Source: Salvator merianae
Taxonomy: Eukaryota; Chordata; Lepidosauria; Squamata; Teiidae
Direction: 5' to 3'
DNA length: 64,000 bases
Assembly: GCA_003586115.2 (NCBI GenBank)
Contig: QVOM02000126.1
Span: forward strand, 52,870,608-52,934,607
Positions within the stretch are counted from its first letter, which is position 1; the number at the start of each line of letters is the position of its first letter. Shown one piece after another: positions 58,310 through 64,000 of the stretch. The notes below the pieces were generated by a model. It was given only the letters and a program-made list of their open reading frames with translations, was not told the DNA's origin and did no database searches. The translations under genes and the position numbers were made by a program.

Positions 58310-59120
58310 TTACCAACCCAGTCCCAGTCCTAGCCCCAGCCTCTGACTCTGAAGGCTATGCCAGCCCTCAGAGCCAGTGTTGGAGTCTTCAAAGGCTGAG
58401 AACATTTGTTCATGCATTTGAAGTTTCCAGCATGAAGTCTAGCAGCATGCTAGTGGACTGCCACCAAAAAGGATCCTCCATAGGCTCCTTAGTCCACCAG
58501 CAAACCTTAATGTTAAGATCTACCAGTAGAGTGGGATACAGCATGATTTTGGGTACCCTATTCTACTCTGTGCTCTGCCTTGTGTGGATAGAATATTCCA
58601 GGAGGGGTGAGGCCTGTGCTGTCCCTCAATAGTGTGCAGAAGCCACATCCCTCAGACCCCTTCCTGGACCACATTAGTAGCAACTGCAAAAAAGGCCTAA
58701 GGACCTCTCTTCTGCACATTAGTGCAGATTAGAGAGGCCCTGCCCCCAACTTCTCTCGGTCTGCACAGGATGAAGCATGATCTGAATCAAGAAGTTCCTG
58801 ATCCGGATTTCTGATGGATTTGATTTATCAGGTCAACTGGCATACCAGCAGAACCAAATCCATATCATGGGATGTGCAGAAGGTGTATGCTTTTGTGTTC
58901 TGATTCACACGGAACCCATTTAGGGGGTGCACCTTATTGTGTGACCAAAAGGGACTCTCAGGAGCTCTGAGGCCAGGAACTCACAACCATCAGAGCTTGT
59001 GGAGGTCAGCTCCAAAGCTTGCATGAGCTTTAGGATCAGCACAACTGTTGCTCAGAGTGATCTGTCCCAGCCTTGGGATGGATTGCTTTGTTACACACCA
59101 GCTATTCCAGACTGCAAGAG
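58310..59120. mobile_element. Two GGCCTTTCTGCAC-family MITEs fused head to head
   Basis: The left copy (about 58310-58696) is in minus orientation and ends GCAACTGCAAAAAAGGCCT. The right copy (about 58697-59120) is in plus orientation but lacks its first tens of bases, beginning AAGGACCTCTCTTCTGCACA. The landmarks TTAGTGCAGATTAGAGAGGC and GCATGATCTGAATCAAG are as in the 33042 copy. Confidence 0.68.
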
Positions 59121-59442
59121 GTAAGAACAGAAAGAAGCCATGCCTCAACTTATCTTGTAGACTTCGTGGTTGCTAGTGACAACTACAAATTTCTCCTGAT
59201 GCTGTCTCTGTTGGACAAGTACATATGCCTCATGCCATCCTTGTGGTATTGGAGGATACCTTGCATGTCTCCTTCCCATCCCTTTACTTTTAAAAATTGC
59301 TTTGGCATGACTTGAAAGCACTATGAAAGTTTGACTTGAAGCTTTTGCCTTATCCAATTTTAATACAAAAACGTGCTTGAGACACAACACTGATAGAACT
59401 TCAGCCACAGATCCACTGAATACTCATTGTACATTATAATAC
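59121..59442. other. Intronic sequence, nothing recognised
   Basis: No features seen. Confidence 0.35.
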
Positions 59443-59487
59443 GAAAGGAAGGAAGGAAGAAAGGAAGGAAGGAAGAGAGAGAGAGAA
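59443..59487. repeat. (AAGG)n/(AG)n microsatellite
   Basis: GAAAGGAAGG units ending in GAGAGAGAGA. Confidence 0.95.
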
Positions 59488-60765
59488 ACTGCAGTGTGTC
59501 AGGTAAAGATGTAAAATGCAAGAAAAAAGTTTGATCAGCACGATACTTTGAATTCACCACTGCGCTAATCATTTTCAGCACAGACAAGAGGAACATAATG
59601 CTTAAGGATCATGTTGTGGTGGAGCAAGATGATGAATGAGCTGTAAAGCTACAGAGAATTCATTGCACATCCTGACCAATACAGCCATAAAAGTAATCAA
59701 TCCATTTAGCTCTCGACAGAGAGAAACGGCAGTGAGATAAGAGGATAATGAATGCCAAGCAGAACACACAATGCCGATAAGAGGAACACTTGAAATGACC
59801 AGCCTGAATACATTTTGTGTTTAAGAGGCCTGACAAAAACACTGGCAGTGAAATAATTTATTCATGGCATATTGGCCTTTGCAGTGTGGGTGGGGGTAGC
59901 CATTTAATACAAGTTACCTTCCCGAGTGAGTAAAGGAAGAGAAGCGCCAGGTATTCATAAATATGTTTTCCTTAATACATAATGCTTAGAACATGCATTC
60001 AATTCTCTCAGTTTTTCAACCTTGAAAAGCAGACGAAGGATTGAAGGTGTCTGGCGCTATGGCACTTAAAGGTACTGGTATAGCAACACCTCCAATGTGG
60101 AGCACAGATGGAGAAGGAGGCTTTATCACCTAGCCTTCAAAAATATATTGCGTTAACTTTTTCCTATTCACTTACGAATTAGGAAAGTGAGAGCTACAAC
60201 ATTCCTCCGTCAGCTGTGTGAACTGGACAGCAGTCAAACCCCTCAGTGCTCCAGGAAATGGATTAATTCAATACGGCCAGCTGATTTGTTGCCAAGTTCA
60301 GAGGCAGGAAGGAAGAACATAGACTGAGCAACAGTCTATGGACCTGCTCGCCATTCTTTGCTCCAAATGCTTCCTTTAAAGAGTACAAAAAGACCAATAA
60401 GGGAGTTTGAACCAGAAGGCAATGGTACATACTGAATTAAAAGGAAAGCAACATCTCCCCAAATGTGAAAGCTCTCCAAAGAAAAATGGCAGACTCTAGA
60501 GCAAAGAAAGACATGTTTCCCTAGAGACAAGAAAAAAAAAATTACACTGGGTTGTCCAATACTATTGAAACAGCAGTAGCTTTCTACAGGGGAGGGAAAG
60601 CTTTGGCCTTTGATTACATGCTACTGTGAGCTACTAAAAAAAGCTTATACAGGCTCATTAAGGTAATATACATGGAGCTCATCACCTTGGTTCATCTTGA
60701 TTAATGTATTTTATTTCCGTTATTATCATTACCTTGTTAGAACAGAGAGTCTAAATTGCATGAGT
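59488..60765. other. Intronic sequence; candidate conserved blocks 59640-59880 and 60040-60300
   Basis: No transposon ends. Both blocks have even composition and homeobox-like AT-rich words (for example AAGTAATCAATCCATTTAG at about 59693), but conservation is not testable here. Confidence 0.35.
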
Positions 60766-60810
60766 ACACACAAGTACATGCATGCATGCACGCACACATG
60801 CACACACAAG
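60766..60810. repeat. (CATG)/(CACA) low-complexity run
   Basis: CATGCATGCATGCACGCACA followed by CATGCACACACA. Confidence 0.88.
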
Positions 60811-60894
60811 TTCCTTTTCAAAGCGGCTTCTAGAATGGATACCTAAGTATTACCTCCAGGGTGAAGAGACAGGCAGAATTCCTCCAAAGGCTAC

Positions 60895-61031
60895 TTTTTG
60901 GAAATCGAGAGCACATGAGGGGTTTGTCTTTGCATTCTGCTTGGCACACAATTGGTGGGTCACAGTGCAAGACAGGTTGCTGGACTAAATGGGGTGTGGC
61001 CTGATCCAGCACAGCTCCCCCTTATGTTCTT
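60895..61031 (-). mobile_element. Dispersed sauropsid repeat, minus orientation
   Basis: Complement of the 23693 family: CACAATTGGTGGGTCACAGT, AGACAGGTTGCTGGACTAAA, TGTGGCCTGATCCAGCACAG and CTTATGTTCTTA. Confidence 0.8.
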
Positions 61032-61800
61032 AAAGTGTACTAAGGAAACTGTAATTGCAATTAAAAATGCACAAATTAAAACAACTTAAGAAAATATAAG
61101 CCAGTAAAACACCCAACTCTGAATAAACGTATTCTGCTAAGGAAACCCTGTGTAGTACTACAGAATTTTGGATCTGTGTTTGTTTATTCTGATTATTAAA
61201 GATGTTTGTTTTTTTTAAAGGGAGAATGTTAATAAAGTAACATTTATACATTACTGGAAAAGTTTTTGTTTGATTACTTTGGTTTCTCTCACAAGAATGT
61301 GCTAGTTTTAATATAGTCTTTGTTTCTTTTCAATCATACAAAAGCACAGCTATTCAAAGTAATTTCAGAGACCTAGACCAAAGAAATAAAACCACTTATG
61401 CAACCTTAAGCCTTTAGTTTGTAGTGTAAATATTTCTGTGACATTGGATTATTTTCTTCTCAAAAGTTGGCAGGGCTGTCAACATGCACTGCTGCATTGT
61501 TGCAACCAGTTCTTTAAAAGTGTGCCCTTTACTTCAAGATATTTCCAGTCTGGCTCATAATTTTATATTAGATTTATTTATGAAATGCAAATGCAAATGC
61601 TGTAAGCGGTTAGTATAATATAGACATGGGATGGGGGAAGGGAAGACTTGGAAAATAGAAAAAACCCTGCATGATCGCTTTAAGCGTGCATGTAAGATAG
61701 AAGAAAAAAGATTTCCACTAAATGGAAATATATCCCTCTCTCACTGATTCTGAAATTAAGACACATAAAATTTACATTTAATTCAAAAATTCATGCACTA
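61032..61800. other. Intronic sequence, nothing recognised
   Basis: AT-rich; no features seen. Confidence 0.4.
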
Positions 61801-62950
61801 ACATTTTTTTATTACCGACTTCCTCCTTCTTTCCAAGTTTCTTCTATATTTCATGTTTCTTGCCCTTCCTGATCACTCAGTTCTTTTCTTCTACCAATTG
61901 TCTTCTTTCACCTTCATTCTTCAAATCCATCAATCACAAGTCCACTTTCCAATTCTTGCAGAAGTCAATAAAGGGTTTCTAGTTTTCATAAAACCTATCA
62001 ACTGTCTTATTTCTCAGTAAGTTAGTCAATTTGTCCATCTCGGCAAGGTCCATCATTTTGAACAACCAATCATCTACTGTTGGTATCTTGTCCCCATTCC
62101 ATTTCTGTGCATATACAGTTCTAACTGCAGTTACCATATTTTGCAATAGTACATCAACACCCGCAAACTTGTTTTTTTATTATCCCCAATAAGTAAAGTT
62201 CCAGTTTAAAAGGAATGTTTCAATACAGACGTTTCTAACTTGAGCCACATCTCTGCTTTTGGGTGGAGGAGGATTGTGTAGAGGAGGCACCGTGAAAAAG
62301 GCACCTCATCTCCATTTCAGAGCAAAGAGGTGCCATTTGCCATGAAACTTCAATGCAGGGTGCAAAAAACCACCCCGCAGGTGCAAGCAAAGATGCTGGC
62401 ATGATGGCCGCAAGGTGCTTGTGGCCACTGAAAATGGACATGGGGCAGCAGTGGGTGTCTTCTTGGGATTATAAGGTGCCCTGGAATGGTACATCTCCAC
62501 ATACCACAGGAGCGTGTGGGAATGACAGAACTGCAGAACTGGAAAAGCATCTGATTTACCATTGTTAGGAATCCTGGCATTTCCCTTCAACAGGAGCTGC
62601 CAGACTGCCATATGCTGCTTTCATAGAGCTTTGCATTGTGGCAAGCCCAGAAGTTCAACCCAGCTCTGTGTCAGAGGAGCACGCATCAGACCTTTCGTAG
62701 CATGCTGGCAACTTAAGGATAGTGTGGGATTCCCTGCACTATCTTTAATTTGAATTTTGGTGGTGATATTCTAGTAAGCACTCCGACATGATGTTCTGAC
62801 TGTCTGCTGGTCTCCCCACAATTCCAGCACACTGCCAGAATTTTTAATGGATCTGGAGGAACACTAATTTTAACTTTTCTTTGAAGAGGCAACCTGTTTG
62901 TCAGTTCTTTCATCAGTTTACTTTCATCCATTTTTGTACTACAACCTCAA
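61801..62950 (-). pseudogene. LINE-1 ORF2 C-terminus and 3' UTR remnant, interrupted
   Basis: On the minus strand 62220-61980 encodes NIPFKLELYLLGII, then after a stop and frameshift QNMVTAVRTVYAQKWNGDK, DDWLFKMMDLAEMDKLTNLL and a stop at 61982-61980. This is the typical end of reptile LINE-1 ORF2. About 62755-62945 encodes CWNCGE with KFKLKI downstream, matching the zinc-knuckle-like Cys region that lies just upstream in ORF2. Between them (about 62250-62750) is a foreign insertion. 61979-61801 looks like the 3' UTR with a short A tail (T7 on the plus strand at 61804). Stops and frameshifts show that it is inactive. The upper boundary is uncertain. Confidence 0.8.
62250..62750. mobile_element. 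About 500-bp insertion inside the LINE-1 fragment
   Basis: Splits the ORF2 remnant; the LINE sequence around F/K-L-K resumes on each side, suggesting a short target duplication (TAACTTGA at about 62235, TAATTTGA at about 62744, 7 of 8 match). Terminal inverted repeats are not clear, so the class is open. Confidence 0.5.
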
Positions 62951-64000
62951 GAAGCAATGTCTAAGATGTTACTGTCATTCTGTACTACAGTTTTCCATTT
63001 TATGTTTGGTCAATATGATTTCTCCGAGTAGAGACAGGAGACTTGAGACACTTCAGGTATTCTTTAACTTCAAATCTGTTAGCTTCTGCCAGTGTTTTCA
63101 GTGGTCATGGGAATATGGAAACTACAATCTAATAACATCTGAATAAGAATAAATTCCTTCTCCTCTAAGGTCTACCATATCTTTTACACACAGTCCACCT
63201 TTATGCATTCCAAGTGTTTTAGATACTAACCCCAAAACTGTGGTAGATCATTAGGCTGTAAAAACTGTTCCTGCACCTAGGAAAATGAACACTTAGAGAA
63301 ACTGTTTTGGCCTTATTTTTAAAGAACCAGAATCTACTCCTCCACATATTTGTCCTTCGCAGGAAAGAAATACATGATATCCCAAGAGCACATCTTATAT
63401 AGGAGCAAAGATACTGCAATTTTCCAGTTTCTATGGCATTCTTAAAGGCATTGGTTTCCCTGCCACTGCAGAAATGTGTACAGCACTCCATGTTGCAGGA
63501 TTCCCATTTAATGTAATGTTTGCTGGTGTTAAAGCACCCTTCCTCAGATATCACCTTTCTCCTTTTTAAAATTCACTATATACTGGCACAAAAAAGAGCT
63601 ATCATTTATCCCATAATTGAAACTGCTTGACAACCGAAGTAAAAGACCCAGCCATTATCTCATCAAACTATGTTAACACTGGCAGAACTGTTTAGCCTTC
63701 ATCTCCAAGTTCTGGAGAACTACAAATCATTGACTGTGCAGGCATAATTATTGTAATGTGCTGGTGGTAGGCGTGGATAAATCTGGCAGCACTGGTTTCA
63801 CCGAGTTTCTAATTCCCCCCACCCAGTCTTTAATTTCCCATGTCTGCAGCACTTTCAGATTTTTTTAAAATATACATGAAAATTCACATTTCCTCCAAAT
63901 ACCATTGACACACATTTACAAGAAGCTTCCTCACTGTAACAGTGCCTTATTTTCTGTAATGTACACACCACTGTATATCTTCCCCATTATACATATTTGA
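62951..64000. other. Intronic sequence to the window end; may include more decayed LINE
   Basis: No clear coding block. The 111-aa minus-strand frame at 63219-63554 is Cys/Ser-rich and matches nothing recognised. Confidence 0.4.

Overview
The window looks like vertebrate, most likely squamate (lizard-type), nuclear DNA. It is AT-rich and dense in microsatellites. It carries a tRNA-derived SINE with an ACA-rich tail, a reptile-type LINE-1 fragment, a CR1/L2-type LINE fragment, and many short non-autonomous DNA transposons. It contains no prokaryotic genes, operons, CRISPR arrays, rRNA genes or bona fide tRNA genes.

Only one piece of protein-coding sequence could be supported: a 139-bp internal exon on the minus strand (24245-24383). 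It has clean AG and GT splice signals and encodes the first half of a BTB domain. From memory its translation closely matches KLHL29, a BTB-BACK-Kelch protein and probable Cullin-3 substrate adaptor. The rest of the window would then be intron of this gene, transcribed right to left. Neighbouring KLHL29 exons were looked for by eye and not found.

The rest is mostly a record of transposon activity. Several families of non-autonomous elements have GGGCC-like or GGYTGCA-like terminal inverted repeats. Nine insertions have matching 3-bp target-site duplications (TAA, TTA, TAG, CTA, TTT, TTG), as expected of PIF/Harbinger-type elements. Two insertions have matching 8-bp duplications and TAGGGATGTG-like ends, as expected of hAT elements. 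No transposase gene is visible, so all copies would have been mobilised in trans.

Layout. 1-2.4 kb: purine microsatellites and plain intron. 2.4-9 kb: first MITEs, a full-length SINE, a (CCTTT)n array. 9-14 kb: mostly plain intron with (CT)n/(AC)n. 14-20 kb: the densest cluster, with a CpG-rich 1.17-kb hAT element, a three-deep nested Harbinger-like insertion, a chain of related elements separated by TAA, and two inverted copies of a CpG-rich 0.55-kb element. 20-25.6 kb: plain intron with the KLHL29 exon. 25.6-34.8 kb: a run of DNA elements including one of 1136 bp. 36-39 kb: a minisatellite and the CR1/L2 fragment. 40-47 kb: more MITEs, a 350-bp hAT, a second nested pair. 47-54 kb: mostly plain intron. 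54.5-56.4 kb: a 1.9-kb element with an internal CAG tract. 58-59 kb: a 95-bp hairpin and a head-to-head MITE pair. 61.8-63 kb: a minus-strand LINE-1 3' end interrupted by a 0.5-kb insertion.
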